From an uncultured Geobacteraceae bacterium (lineage in GTDB: Bacteria; Desulfobacterota; Desulfuromonadia; Desulfuromonadales; Geopsychrobacteraceae), in NCBI GenBank assembly GCA_937958075.1, contig CALFFB010000178.1, forward strand, positions 1 to 16,621: a stretch of 16,621 nucleotides of DNA, written 5' to 3'. Shown piece after piece: positions 1 to 7,331 of this stretch; the stretch's first letter is position 1, and each line of letters opens with the position of its first letter. The position numbers were made by a program, and so were the translations under genes. Under the pieces are notes generated by a model. The model saw only the letters and a program-made list of their open reading frames with translations. It was not told where the DNA came from and made no database searches.

Positions 1-1
1 C

Positions 2-1636
2 TCACCCCACCTGATGCTTACGCCCGGTTTTTTCCAGATAGTACTCGTAGCCCCCTTCATAAGGGATCATCACCCCATGGTCGATCTCGAACACCCGGCT
101 GACCAGGGAGCGCAGAAAATGGCGGTCGTGACTGACAATAAGCACTGTGCCGGCAAACCCCTGCAGGGCTTCGAGCAAAACCTCACGCGACTGAATATCC
201 AGGTGGTTGGTGGGCTCATCAAGGATCAGCAGATTCAAGGGGCGCCCGAGGATCGTCGCCAGTACCAGTCGTGATTTTTCGCCGCCGGAAAGCTTGTCAA
301 CCCGTTTGTCGACGTCATCCCCCTGAAACAGGAAGGCCGCACAGAGGTTACGCAGCACCCCGACACTGAGTTGCGGCAGGGCATCCTGCACCGTTTCGTA
401 AACGGTTTTTTTCGGATCGAGGAGCTCCATGGAATGCTGGCTGAAATATCCGGGGAAGACATTGGCACCAACAGTCACCGTGCCATTGCTTGGCGGGGTC
501 TGCTCACTGAGCACTTTGAGGAAGGTCGATTTACCGGCTCCGTTCACCCCGACCACGGCGATCTTGTCGCCGCGCCTGACCAGGCCGGAGACTCCGGAGA
601 AGACCGACAGCTCGCCCCCGTCCTCGCGCTGCCAGATTTTACCCAGATCCGTGAAGGCCAGCACATCATCACCGCTGCGTGGCGGTTCGGAAAAATCGAA
701 ACGTACCCGCCGTTGTTCCTGCGGCAGCTCGATGCGCTCAATTTTTTCCAGCTTCTTCACCCGCGACTGCACCTGGGCCGCATGGGAAGCGCGGGCGGCG
801 AAACGGGCGATAAACTCCTCTTCCTTGGCCAGCATCTCCTGTTGACGCCGGTGACTGGCAACCAGCTGCTCCCGGCGGATCTCGCGCTCCCGCAGATAAA
901 AGTCGTAATTGCCGCTGTAGGTGGTGATAGTGCCGCCTGCGACCTCGATAATCCGCGTCACCAGCCGGTTCATGAAATCGCGGTCGTGGCTGGTCATCAA
1001 CAGCGCCCCCTTGTACTCATTACTGAGCCAGTTTTCCAGCCAGACGATGGATTCGAGATCAAGATGGTTGGTGGGTTCGTCCAGCAGCAGGACATCGGGA
1101 TTCAGGGTCAGAATCCGGGCCAACGCGATGCGCATTTTCCAGCCGCCGCTGAAACTCTCCACCGGCCGGTTATAGTCGTCCGGGCCGATCCCCAAACCGG
1201 TCAGGACCGCCTGGGCGCGGGACTCCAGATCGTAACCACCGCGTTGCTCGAATTCCTGCTGGACCTCGCCGTAACGCTCCAGCAGCTGGGCCATGGCATC
1301 ATCATCCTGAGGCTCACACATCTGCGCTTCCATAGCCGCTATCTGCCGGCCCAGATCCATCGTCCTGGCCGATGCCGCCATGACCTCGTCGAGGGCGCTG
1401 CGCCCGCACATATCGCCGACATCCTGGGAAAAATAGCCGATTACAGTTTTCTTCGCGCAGGTGATTTCGCCGCCATCGAGAGCTTCTTCGCCGGTGATCA
1501 AGCGGAAAATCGTCGTTTTGCCGGCACCATTCGGTCCGACCAGACCGGTGCGGCTGCCCGGAAGGATCTGACAGCCGGCATCCTTGAACAACACCCGGCT
1601 GCCGTGCTGTTTGGTGACGTTGGTTAAGTGAATCAT
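2..1636 (-). CDS. ABC-F family ATPase (translation-associated, no membrane domain)
   Basis: 544 residues with two ABC nucleotide-binding domains and no membrane segments, the plan of ABC-F proteins that act on the ribosome rather than in transport. Domain 1 has Walker A GPNGAGKT (34-41), signature FSGGW (162-166) and Walker B LLLDEPTNHLD (183-193). Domain 2 has Walker A GVNGAGKS (363-370), signature LSGGE (449-453) and Walker B ILDEPTNHLD (471-480). The charged, coiled-coil-like linker at about 245-325 is the P-site tRNA interaction motif region. Length resembles the short YbiT-like subfamily; there is no C-terminal coiled-coil extension. ATG at 1634-1636 is preceded by AAAGGA about nine bases upstream. 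The stop is complete at the window edge. It is divergent from the glycerate kinase across a 137-bp gap. Family assignment is firm; the exact subfamily and any antibiotic-protection role are not decided by the sequence. Confidence 0.93.
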   Translation of the reverse strand: MIHLTNVTKQHGSRVLFKDAGCQILPGSRTGLVGPNGAGKTTIFRLITGEEALDGGEITCAKKTVIGYFSQDVGDMCGRSALDEVMAASARTMDLGRQIAAMEAQMCEPQDDDAMAQLLERYGEVQQEFEQRGGYDLESRAQAVLTGLGIGPDDYNRPVESFSGGWKMRIALARILTLNPDVLLLDEPTNHLDLESIVWLENWLSNEYKGALLMTSHDRDFMNRLVTRIIEVAGGTITTYSGNYDFYLREREIRREQLVASHRRQQEMLAKEEEFIARFAARASHAAQVQSRVKKLEKIERIELPQEQRRVRFDFSEPPRSGDDVLAFTDLGKIWQREDGGELSVFSGVSGLVRRGDKIAVVGVNGAGKSTFLKVLSEQTPPSNGTVTVGANVFPGYFSQHSMELLDPKKTVYETVQDALPQLSVGVLRNLCAAFLFQGDDVDKRVDKLSGGEKSRLVLATILGRPLNLLILDEPTNHLDIQSREVLLEALQGFAGTVLIVSHDRHFLRSLVSRVFEIDHGVMIPYEGGYEYYLEKTGRKHQVG

Positions 1637-1773
1637 CGCGACCTGTCCTTTGCTGCATAAAAAAGTTCAGCAGAGCAAATGCTTTCTGTGTTCTTAAGCG
1701 CTGGAACTTAAATCAGGAATCAAGATAGAATTCAACGAAAAACGTTGCACATCCCCCAGCCGGAAGAAACATT

Positions 1774-3168
1774 ATGACCGTTCAGCCTCCCGATTACGCA
1801 CAACGTCGCTCGCATCTGGTTCAGATTTTCCAGGCCGCCCTGCGGCAGGTTGATCCCTACCGCGCCATCCACAATCAGGTCGAAATATCAGGCTCCCGCA
1901 TGCACATCAAAACCGGCACCCGTAACGTCACCATTGATCTGGCATCCTATGAACGCGTGCTGTTGTTGGGCGCGGGCAAAGCCACGGCGCCCATGGCGCG
2001 CGCTTTTGAAGAACTGCTGGGCGAGCGCCTTGGTTCCGGCTTTATCTGCGTCAAAGAAGGTCATGGCGAGGCGCTGCAGCGCGTTGAGCTCACCGAGGCC
2101 TCCCACCCGGTTCCCGATGAGCGTGGACTGGCGGCGGCAAAACGCATTGTCGAACTGGCCACGGCAGCGGCTGAGAACACCCTGGTCATCACCTGTATTT
2201 CCGGCGGCGCCTCGGCCCTGCTCCCCTGCCCCATTGATGGCAATATCGTCGACGGTTCAACGGGTCTGACCCTTGAGGACAAACAGGCAGCCACCCGCGA
2301 ACTGCTACGCTGCGGCGCGGGCATCGCCGAGATCAACTGCGTGCGCAAGCATCTCTCAGCCCTTAAGGGGGGAGGTCTGCTGCGCCTGCTGGCTCCGGCC
2401 CGCAGCCTGAACTTTATCCTCTCTGATGTCATCGGTGATGATCTCAGCAGTATCGCTTCAGGCATGACCTGTGCCGATCCAACCACCTTTACCGACGCCC
2501 TTAAGATCATCGATACCTATAATTTACGTTGTCGTTTACCAAAACAAATTATTCACGTTCTTGAACAAGGAGTAAAAGGTGAACTGGAAGAAACCTTAAA
2601 ACCTGGAGATCAAGCTCTGGGACTGGCGGAAAACATCATTATCGGCAGCAATCGTCAGGCCTTGATCGCAGCGGCAGAAAAGGCACACAACCTGGGTTAC
2701 CACAGCCTCGCTGTAACCGCCCAGCTGGAAGGGGAAGCCCGGTACACAGCCCGCTTTCTGGCCGCTGTCGGTCGCGATGTCGCCATAAGCGACATGCTGG
2801 CGAAAAGACCCGCCTGCCTGCTGTTTGGCGGCGAAACGGTGGTCACCATCACGGGAAATGGCAAGGGGGGACGCAATCAGGAACTGGCGCTGGCCTTCCT
2901 GCAGCACCTCGGCAGCTGGCCGGCAGAACAACGTCAGGCGGTGAGTTTTCTTTCCGGTGCCACCGACGGCAACGACGGTCCGACCGACGCCGCCGGCGCC
3001 TTTGCCGACATCGAATTACTGCAAAAAGCCGGAGAGACAGAGCTTGATCTTGACGATTATCTTGCCAACAACGATTCCTATCACTTTTTTGACACCATCG
3101 GCGGGCTTCTCAGAACCGGGCCGACCAACACCAACGTCTGTGATCTGCAGATGATGCTGATTCACTGA
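1774..3168 (+). CDS. glycerate 2-kinase, MOFRL family (GckA/TtuD type)
   Basis: 464 residues. The N-terminal DUF4147 domain carries LLLGAGKA (63-70), ELTEASHPVP (105-114) and the SGGASALL loop (143-150). The C-terminal MOFRL domain carries LFGGETVVTITG followed by GKGGRNQELAL and an SGATDGNDGPTDAAGA segment. Together these identify class II glycerate kinases, which phosphorylate D-glycerate to 2-phosphoglycerate and feed it into lower glycolysis or the serine/glyoxylate pathway. It is soluble and cytoplasmic. The ATG at 1774 has a weak GGAAG ribosome site about nine bases upstream. The stop overlaps the stop of gspB by 7 bp on the other strand, so the two genes converge with no room for a separate terminator. 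A patch at about 2515-2625 is visibly AT-richer, using TTA, CGT, CCA, GTA and GGA codons unlike the CTG/CGC-rich rest. No pathway partner lies beside it. Confidence 0.92.
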   Translation: MTVQPPDYAQRRSHLVQIFQAALRQVDPYRAIHNQVEISGSRMHIKTGTRNVTIDLASYERVLLLGAGKATAPMARAFEELLGERLGSGFICVKEGHGEALQRVELTEASHPVPDERGLAAAKRIVELATAAAENTLVITCISGGASALLPCPIDGNIVDGSTGLTLEDKQAATRELLRCGAGIAEINCVRKHLSALKGGGLLRLLAPARSLNFILSDVIGDDLSSIASGMTCADPTTFTDALKIIDTYNLRCRLPKQIIHVLEQGVKGELEETLKPGDQALGLAENIIIGSNRQALIAAAEKAHNLGYHSLAVTAQLEGEARYTARFLAAVGRDVAISDMLAKRPACLLFGGETVVTITGNGKGGRNQELALAFLQHLGSWPAEQRQAVSFLSGATDGNDGPTDAAGAFADIELLQKAGETELDLDDYLANNDSYHFFDTIGGLLRTGPTNTNVCDLQMMLIH

Positions 3169-3923
3169 CCCCGGCGCGGCAGCAGAAAGCGATAGTCTCC
3201 TGAACGCAGGATGGCTCCTTCCGCCGTAATCTCTTCAATCACCAGGTCGTCCCCAATATGGTCGCCGGCACGCAGCAGACGCCCGCTGATCTGCACCAGA
3301 CTGGCCGCCGTATTATTGGCGTTGTAGGCGTGCAGTGGCATATCCAGACCAGACACCCGCGCACGCAGGGATGTCGGCAGCTTGTTGACTGGGGTCAGTC
3401 GGCTTTCCGACCCAGTTTCCACTGCAATGTCCGGACGCGGAGCAGAACTCTGCTCCTCCCTGGCGGGCATCATCGGGACAGTCACCGGAGCCTGCTGCCG
3501 AGTCCGCAGTTCTGGTGTTATTGCGTCAGCCGGCGGGCTTGCTTCCTCCGGCCGGGCATTTCGGGTTGCTGCTGCCGGCTCCGGATCCATAACGTCAGCA
3601 GGCCGGTCAATCGCTGCCGGACCGGAAGCCACTGCCATCTCCTTCCGTTCAGTGGCGTCCGACCTGGCGGGTGGCGGCGCATGTTCCGCCTGCGGCAAGG
3701 CATCCTGAAATTTCGCCACCTCACCCACTGGCTGCTGCCAATGCATGACCAGCCACAACACCAGCATCAGGTTCAGCGCCAGAACACAGCCCAGAACAAT
3801 AACCCACCATCGCTTTTTCTGCGATTTTGGCACCGGGGCCTCATAAACCGAAGTCACGGCATCAGGGTGCTGGTCGTGGCGTTTGTTCTCCGATTTACGC
3901 AGAGCGTCAAGAATAAAGGACAT
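3162..3923 (-). CDS. gspB: GspB, type II secretion assembly protein
   Basis: 253 residues. It starts with MSFILDALRKSENKR, the hallmark N-terminus of GspB/ExeB proteins. One membrane segment follows (about 39-61, after basic KSQKKRWW), then a Pro/Ala/Glu-rich periplasmic linker (about 70-170) and a C-terminal globular domain (about 178-253) containing LPTSLRARVSGLDMPLHAYN and RDFLLP-like RFLLPRRGQ. In the family, GspB is an inner-membrane protein with a periplasmic domain that works with the ATPase GspA/ExeA to insert the GspD secretin through peptidoglycan. The gene follows exeA after 6 bp, so the pair is co-transcribed. A GAGG ribosome site about nine bases before the ATG lies at the exeA stop. 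No other gsp genes are in the window. The stop overlaps the convergent glycerate kinase stop. Confidence 0.88.
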   Translation of the reverse strand: MSFILDALRKSENKRHDQHPDAVTSVYEAPVPKSQKKRWWVIVLGCVLALNLMLVLWLVMHWQQPVGEVAKFQDALPQAEHAPPPARSDATERKEMAVASGPAAIDRPADVMDPEPAAATRNARPEEASPPADAITPELRTRQQAPVTVPMMPAREEQSSAPRPDIAVETGSESRLTPVNKLPTSLRARVSGLDMPLHAYNANNTAASLVQISGRLLRAGDHIGDDLVIEEITAEGAILRSGDYRFLLPRRGQ

Positions 3924-3929
3924 CTTCTT

Positions 3930-5612
3930 TTACCTCGGCTGATGCATCAGGCGCGGCTGGTCGTCATGAAGGAGAGAATTCAGCAGAATCAGGGTATAGG
4001 GGCCGGCCAGACCGTCGACATCCAATCCATGCTGTGCCTGCAGGGTACGGACATCGGCAGAAAGCATCTCATCAAACTGCAGATCGGGCGCCGAGCGGAC
4101 CTCCCGTTCCAGCAATTCCGCCAGGGTGTGCTCAAGCCAGACAACATCCACCCCCCGGGAGCCCGGACGGATAATTCCCTGGTAACCGGGGGGCGGCTTC
4201 CAGAGCAGGACGTAATCACCGTACCACCGCTGCAACAGCAGTGTCAGTTTGACACGCACGACATCTGTCGCCATCGCCAGGGTCGCTGTCTCATCATCCA
4301 GGGCGGTTAATACAGCAAAAAACGGATCGCCCCCCGCATCCACCAGGCGCAACACCGCCGGATGGTTGAGCTGGCGCAGACGTGCCAGACTGCCGCGCTC
4401 CTCCAGTAACCGCAAATCGTATTCGGGGATAACCGCCGACGGCGTGTCCGTCGGTGCCGGATAACCCCAGAGGGCCAACAAACCCCGCAACGCCTGCTCA
4501 CGACTCCCCTGCCGGGGCATATCCGGCGGCCAGCCTGAAGCTTGCCCGATGTCAGCCAGGTCTGTAGTGACGCCTGCCGGCAACTCTGGCGCCTGAAGAG
4601 CAGGGGCAGATTCTTCTTCGACCGCAGACTGCTCCTCCGCTACCTCCTCAGTCGGCGGCCTGCTGTCTTCCGGAGCCTCGACCTCAACGGCAGGCGGTGG
4701 CTCCACAGTGTCCGGCAGCCACAGTCCCAGTCCAATCAGCAGCGCAAGCAATCCTGCCAGGGTCAGCACAAGACGCCCGGTCCGACGATTTCCGGCTTTT
4801 CCGCTATGGCCGAAAACTTCAGCTGCGGCCCGGGCGACCAGTCGCGGCCTGACGACATTTTCACCGTGGGCATAAGCTCCCAAAAGGGATCGATCAGCAA
4901 TGAGATTGATCAGGCGGGGGATACCGCCACTGTAGTGAAACATCTTGCGGATGGCTGACGTACTGAACAAGGGGCGCTCAACGCCGGCCACTGCCAGGCG
5001 GTACTGCAGATAGCCTTCGAGCTCATTTTCCGACAGGGGTTCGAGGTGATAACGGGCAGTAACCCGCTGCGCCAGCTGACGCAGCTCAGGACGCTCAAGC
5101 ATGGCTTTGAGTTCCGGCTGACCCAGCATAATGACCTGCAGCAGCTTGCGCTTGTCAGTTTCCAGGTTGGTCAGCAGGCGGATCTGCTCAAGGACATCGC
5201 TGCTTAAATTCTGCGCTTCGTCGATGATCAGCAGGGTTTTTCCGCCACGACCGTGAACATCGAGCAGGAACAGGTTCAGGCGATCGACAAAAACCTTTAC
5301 GCTGCTGTTGCCTTCGGGATAGGCAACCCCCAGCTCGTCACAGATCGTTGCCAGCAGTTCAACAACCGACAACTTGGGATTGAGAATAAAGGCGATTTCC
5401 GCGTCATCCGGAATCTGCTTCAGCAACGAACGACAGACCGTTGTTTTGCCGGTGCCCACCTCACCGGTGAGGAGTACAAAGCCGCTGTCGGTTTTGATGG
5501 CGTACAGCAGATGTGCCAGGGCTTCACGATGTCGTTCGCTCATGAAGAGGAATTGCGGATCAGGAGCGATGGAAAAAGGATCTTCTTTGAGCCCGAAATA
5601 GTCTTTGTACAT
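3930..5612 (-). CDS. exeA: GspA/ExeA-like AAA ATPase with peptidoglycan-binding C-terminus
   Basis: 560 residues. It opens MYKDYFGLKEDPFSIAPDP, typical of ExeA/TniB-like ATPases. Walker A is GEVGTGKT (50-57), Walker B LLIIDEAQNL (127-136), and the AAA fold extends to about 265. One membrane segment follows (281-299), then an acidic Pro/Glu-rich periplasmic spacer (about 303-350). A domain resembling the degenerate C39-peptidase-like region of ExeA occupies about 375-470, and a PG_binding_1-like domain about 472-550 (RPGSRGVDVVWLEHTL, ending DVDGLAGPYTLILL). The protein is expected to use cytoplasmic ATP hydrolysis and periplasmic glycan binding to help GspB place the secretin. It is first in a two-gene unit with gspB. 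AGG lies about eight bases before the ATG. A possible promoter is listed separately. Confidence 0.9.
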   Translation of the reverse strand: MYKDYFGLKEDPFSIAPDPQFLFMSERHREALAHLLYAIKTDSGFVLLTGEVGTGKTTVCRSLLKQIPDDAEIAFILNPKLSVVELLATICDELGVAYPEGNSSVKVFVDRLNLFLLDVHGRGGKTLLIIDEAQNLSSDVLEQIRLLTNLETDKRKLLQVIMLGQPELKAMLERPELRQLAQRVTARYHLEPLSENELEGYLQYRLAVAGVERPLFSTSAIRKMFHYSGGIPRLINLIADRSLLGAYAHGENVVRPRLVARAAAEVFGHSGKAGNRRTGRLVLTLAGLLALLIGLGLWLPDTVEPPPAVEVEAPEDSRPPTEEVAEEQSAVEEESAPALQAPELPAGVTTDLADIGQASGWPPDMPRQGSREQALRGLLALWGYPAPTDTPSAVIPEYDLRLLEERGSLARLRQLNHPAVLRLVDAGGDPFFAVLTALDDETATLAMATDVVRVKLTLLLQRWYGDYVLLWKPPPGYQGIIRPGSRGVDVVWLEHTLAELLEREVRSAPDLQFDEMLSADVRTLQAQHGLDVDGLAGPYTLILLNSLLHDDQPRLMHQPR

Positions 5613-5652
5613 AGCAGCCTAAAGGAAAACAGGGGACGAATTTCAGCGGTCA

Positions 5653-5681
5653 AGAATAATCGCCTGGAGAGGATATTACAA
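5653..5681 (-). promoter_or_regulatory. possible exeA-gspB promoter
   Basis: On the minus strand, TTGTAA (5681-5676) and TATTCT (5658-5653) are separated by 17 bases and sit about 45 bases before the exeA ATG. Each hexamer matches the sigma-70 consensus at four of six positions. It lies downstream of the small-RNA terminator at 5710-5746, so exeA would need its own promoter in about this place. Prediction only. Confidence 0.35.
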
Positions 5682-5709
5682 ACAGAAAACAGTCCGGCAG
5701 AATATCGAC

Positions 5710-5746
5710 AAAAAAATGCCCCGTGACCAGGAGGGGATCACGGGGC
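5710..5746 (-). terminator. strong intrinsic terminator of the small RNA
   Basis: On the minus strand, the perfect 9-bp stem GCCCCGTGA/TCACGGGGC (5718-5726 with 5738-5746) has an 11-base loop. It is followed, after one A, by seven T (5716-5710). No protein gene ends upstream of it on this strand: the next gene to the right, at 6045, runs rightward. It must therefore end a short non-coding transcript. Confidence 0.85.
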
Positions 5747-5831
5747 GACACACCTTAAGAGAGGTTTTTTTTGGAAGAGAGAGACTTCCACTTGCGTTTG
5801 TTCAGCGACGCCTGCCACAACGTCTCTGAAC
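5710..5831 (-). ncRNA. candidate Fur-controlled small RNA
   Basis: About 120 nt transcribed leftward, predicted from a complete promoter-to-terminator unit rather than by homology. Hairpin 1 (5831-5800) pairs GTTCAG with CTGAAC and, after one mismatch, GACG with CGTC around a 10-base loop. Hairpin 2 (5790-5772) pairs TGGAAG with CTTCCA around the loop TCTCTCT. A run of eight A and the single-stranded stretch CCTCTCTTAAGG follow, then the terminator hairpin, whose loop is TCCCCTCCTGG. The pyrimidine-rich loops are complementary to Shine-Dalgarno sequences, as in base-pairing regulators. A Fur box and TATAAT lie just upstream. Family members such as RyhB and PrrF have this size and control, but no sequence kinship to them is claimed. 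Two short frames inside (GTG- or TTG-initiated) lack a ribosome site. The exact 5' end is uncertain (5828-5836). Confidence 0.7.
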
Positions 5832-5834
5832 TTG

Positions 5835-5870
5835 ATTATAAAACTATCGTAATTGATAATGATTGTCAAC
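5835..5870 (-). promoter_or_regulatory. Fur box overlapping a TATAAT promoter
   Basis: TTGATAATGATTGTCAA (5853-5869) is a near-perfect 17-base palindrome. Its inner 15 bases match the 7-1-7 Fur consensus TGATAATnATTATCA with one difference. On the minus strand TATAAT lies at 5840-5835, so the box covers the -35 and spacer region, the classic repression geometry. TTGACA also occurs within the box (5869-5864), 15 bases from GATAGT, as an alternative promoter reading. A-tracts at 5871-5905 could act as an UP element. The next gene on the plus strand is 175 bp away, so the box more likely serves the leftward small RNA. Confidence 0.72.
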
Positions 5871-6044
5871 TCTATTTTTGAAAATATTTTACTTTTTTTG
5901 TTTTATTTCCTATGTGTTTGATTTTGCAGGAAATCCATCTCAGACCGGCAGCAGGTAATAGTTTTGTAAAAGACCGATGAGGCTCTTTCCTGTTCCGGCA
6001 TTCGTGTTAAATTGAATATCATTGATAAATTGTGGAGACAAAAA

Positions 6045-6704
6045 ATGAAAGCAGAACGCGAGCAGGGCAACACAACCTACAGCCTGGGCGAAGAGATTGC
6101 CAACAGCATCACCCACGGCCTCGGTACCCTGCTTTCCATCGCCGGGCTGGTGGTGCTGACGGGCTTTTCCAGACTTTACGGCAACGCCTGGCATGTGACC
6201 GCAAGCAGCATCTTCGGCGCGACCCTGATCCTCCTCTATCTCGCCTCAACCCTCTACCACAGCATCCCGCAACCACGCGCCAAGCAGATCCTGCGCCTTG
6301 TCGACCATTCGGCCATCTATCTGCTCATCGCCGGCACCTACACCCCTTTTCTGCTTATCACCCTGAACGGCCCCTGGGGCTGGTCTCTGTTCGGACTGGT
6401 CTGGGGTATCGCCCTGATCGGTATCATCCTGCGGATGACGCCCCTGGGCCATGTCCGCGGCCTGTCCCTGAGCCTGTACCTCATCCTGGGCTGGATCATC
6501 CTGGTGGCCATCAAGCCTCTGCTGAGTCACCTTGATCCGGGCGGTGTCCGCCTACTGGTTGCCGGCGGGCTGGCGTACACCAGTGGCGTCATTTTCTACG
6601 GCTGGAAGAGGCTGCCCTATAATCACGCCATCTGGCACCTGTTTGTACTGGCCGGCAGTTGCCTGCACTTTTTTGCCGTGCTCTTTTACGTCATCCCGCG
6701 GTAG
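6045..6704 (+). CDS. hemolysin III / PAQR (YqfA-like) family membrane protein
   Basis: 219 residues with about seven membrane segments. Family motifs are ANSITHGLGTLLSIAG near the N-terminus, STLYHSIP, VDHSAIYLLIAGTYTPF, and NHAIWHLFVLAGSCLHFFAV in the last two helices. The conserved Ser, His and Asp residues (STLYHS, VDHS, HAIWH, CLHFF) fit the metal-binding hydrolase-like centre of the PAQR/CREST superfamily. The true substrate in bacteria is not established, and the hemolysin name is historical. A longer reading begins at TTG 6012, but ATG 6045 has GGAG (6034-6037) seven bases upstream and gives the usual family length, so 6045 is chosen. It is convergent with the hemerythrin gene and has a possible terminator at 6754-6777. 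It is divergent from the Fur-box promoter, 175 bp upstream. Confidence 0.9.
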   Translation: MKAEREQGNTTYSLGEEIANSITHGLGTLLSIAGLVVLTGFSRLYGNAWHVTASSIFGATLILLYLASTLYHSIPQPRAKQILRLVDHSAIYLLIAGTYTPFLLITLNGPWGWSLFGLVWGIALIGIILRMTPLGHVRGLSLSLYLILGWIILVAIKPLLSHLDPGGVRLLVAGGLAYTSGVIFYGWKRLPYNHAIWHLFVLAGSCLHFFAVLFYVIPR

Positions 6705-6753
6705 CACAGCACTGTCCTGACGACCCCCCCTGTGCAGAAAAACAGTACCTCTG

Positions 6754-6777
6754 CCGGTGTTCGCTACCGGATCTTTT
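6754..6777 (+). terminator. possible terminator after the hemolysin III-family gene
   Basis: The stem CCGGT/ACCGG (6754-6758, 6766-6770) with a 7-base loop is followed by ATCTTTT. It lies 50 bases after the stop and just before the convergent hemerythrin stop. The stem is short, so this is a modest prediction. Confidence 0.42.
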
Positions 6778-7331
6778 CAGGCAGCCGCCTGCCGCTCGTA
6801 CTCTTCCACCAGCAACCGGTATTTTTCTTCCAGCCCCGGCGTCTGGTTTTCTGCCTGTGCGTAGGCGTTAACCATGCGCGGTCGCACTGTTTCCGGCAGA
6901 ATCCGCTCGGCCAGGGGGTAGAGAATACTGTCCTCCTTCTCGATATGCTCACGCAATAGAGTAATATAGCCACGGGCGTTTTCGGCGATGATCGCTATCT
7001 GACCCGGCTCACCGGCAACAGCCTGCTCTGCCGCTTCCGCCATAGCGCGGACAAAGGCGCGACCCTGATCGTGTTCGATATGCATGGCTTCGATGGGAGA
7101 CTGTTTTTCCGGCATGCCGTTGCTGATCAACTCGACAAAGAGGACATCTTCTTCCTTGGCGTGGTGGAAACGATCAGCGTAATTGCGGATAAAGTCCACC
7201 GCATCGAGAAAGAATTGCCAGTTGCGGAAACGTCCCTGCTCCATCAGGGCAACATTCTGTTCGAGCAGAGCAATCATCCGCAGAATCAGTTGATGCTCCC
7301 TGACCATGACTTGCGTAATATCCGTTTTCAT
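6777..7331 (-). CDS. hemerythrin-like HHE domain protein
   Basis: 184 residues, all helical in character. Likely di-iron ligands are visible: H13 (REHQ), H57 and E61 (FHHAKEED), H84/H87 with D88 (MHIEHDQG), and H129 with E133 (REHIEKED). These make the four-helix hemerythrin pattern, with a C-terminal helix ending in a charged VEEYERQAAA tail. Such cytoplasmic proteins bind a non-heme di-iron centre and handle O2, NO or iron; which of these applies is not shown here. Its ATG overlaps the stop of the preceding gene (TGATG), so the two are translationally coupled. It is the last gene of a three-gene leftward operon that begins at 8172 behind an HcpR/FNR-like box, which supports a role in oxidative or nitrosative stress. 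Confidence 0.9.
   Translation of the reverse strand: MKTDITQVMVREHQLILRMIALLEQNVALMEQGRFRNWQFFLDAVDFIRNYADRFHHAKEEDVLFVELISNGMPEKQSPIEAMHIEHDQGRAFVRAMAEAAEQAVAGEPGQIAIIAENARGYITLLREHIEKEDSILYPLAERILPETVRPRMVNAYAQAENQTPGLEEKYRLLVEEYERQAAA

Noticed and set aside
371..1627. 418-codon open frame on the plus strand
   Set aside because: Lies wholly opposite the well-supported ABC-F gene, with no family motifs and no ribosome site; a GC-rich antisense shadow.
1733..1747. Small inverted repeat CAACG-AAAAA-CGTTG upstream of the glycerate kinase
   Set aside because: Only 5 bp arms, no T-run, no matching operator family known to me; left out as a feature.
5720..5830. Short reading frames inside the small RNA, one GTG-initiated of 26 codons and one TTG-initiated of about 21 codons with a basic tail
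   Set aside because: Neither has an ATG or a Shine-Dalgarno sequence, both run through stable hairpins, and one stops inside the terminator stem. A dual-function RNA remains possible but unsupported.
6011..6032. Possible second Fur-like site (AATTGAATATCATTGATAAATT) before the hemolysin III-family gene
   Set aside because: Symmetry breaks at most inner positions when compared with its own reverse complement; not better than chance in AT-rich DNA.
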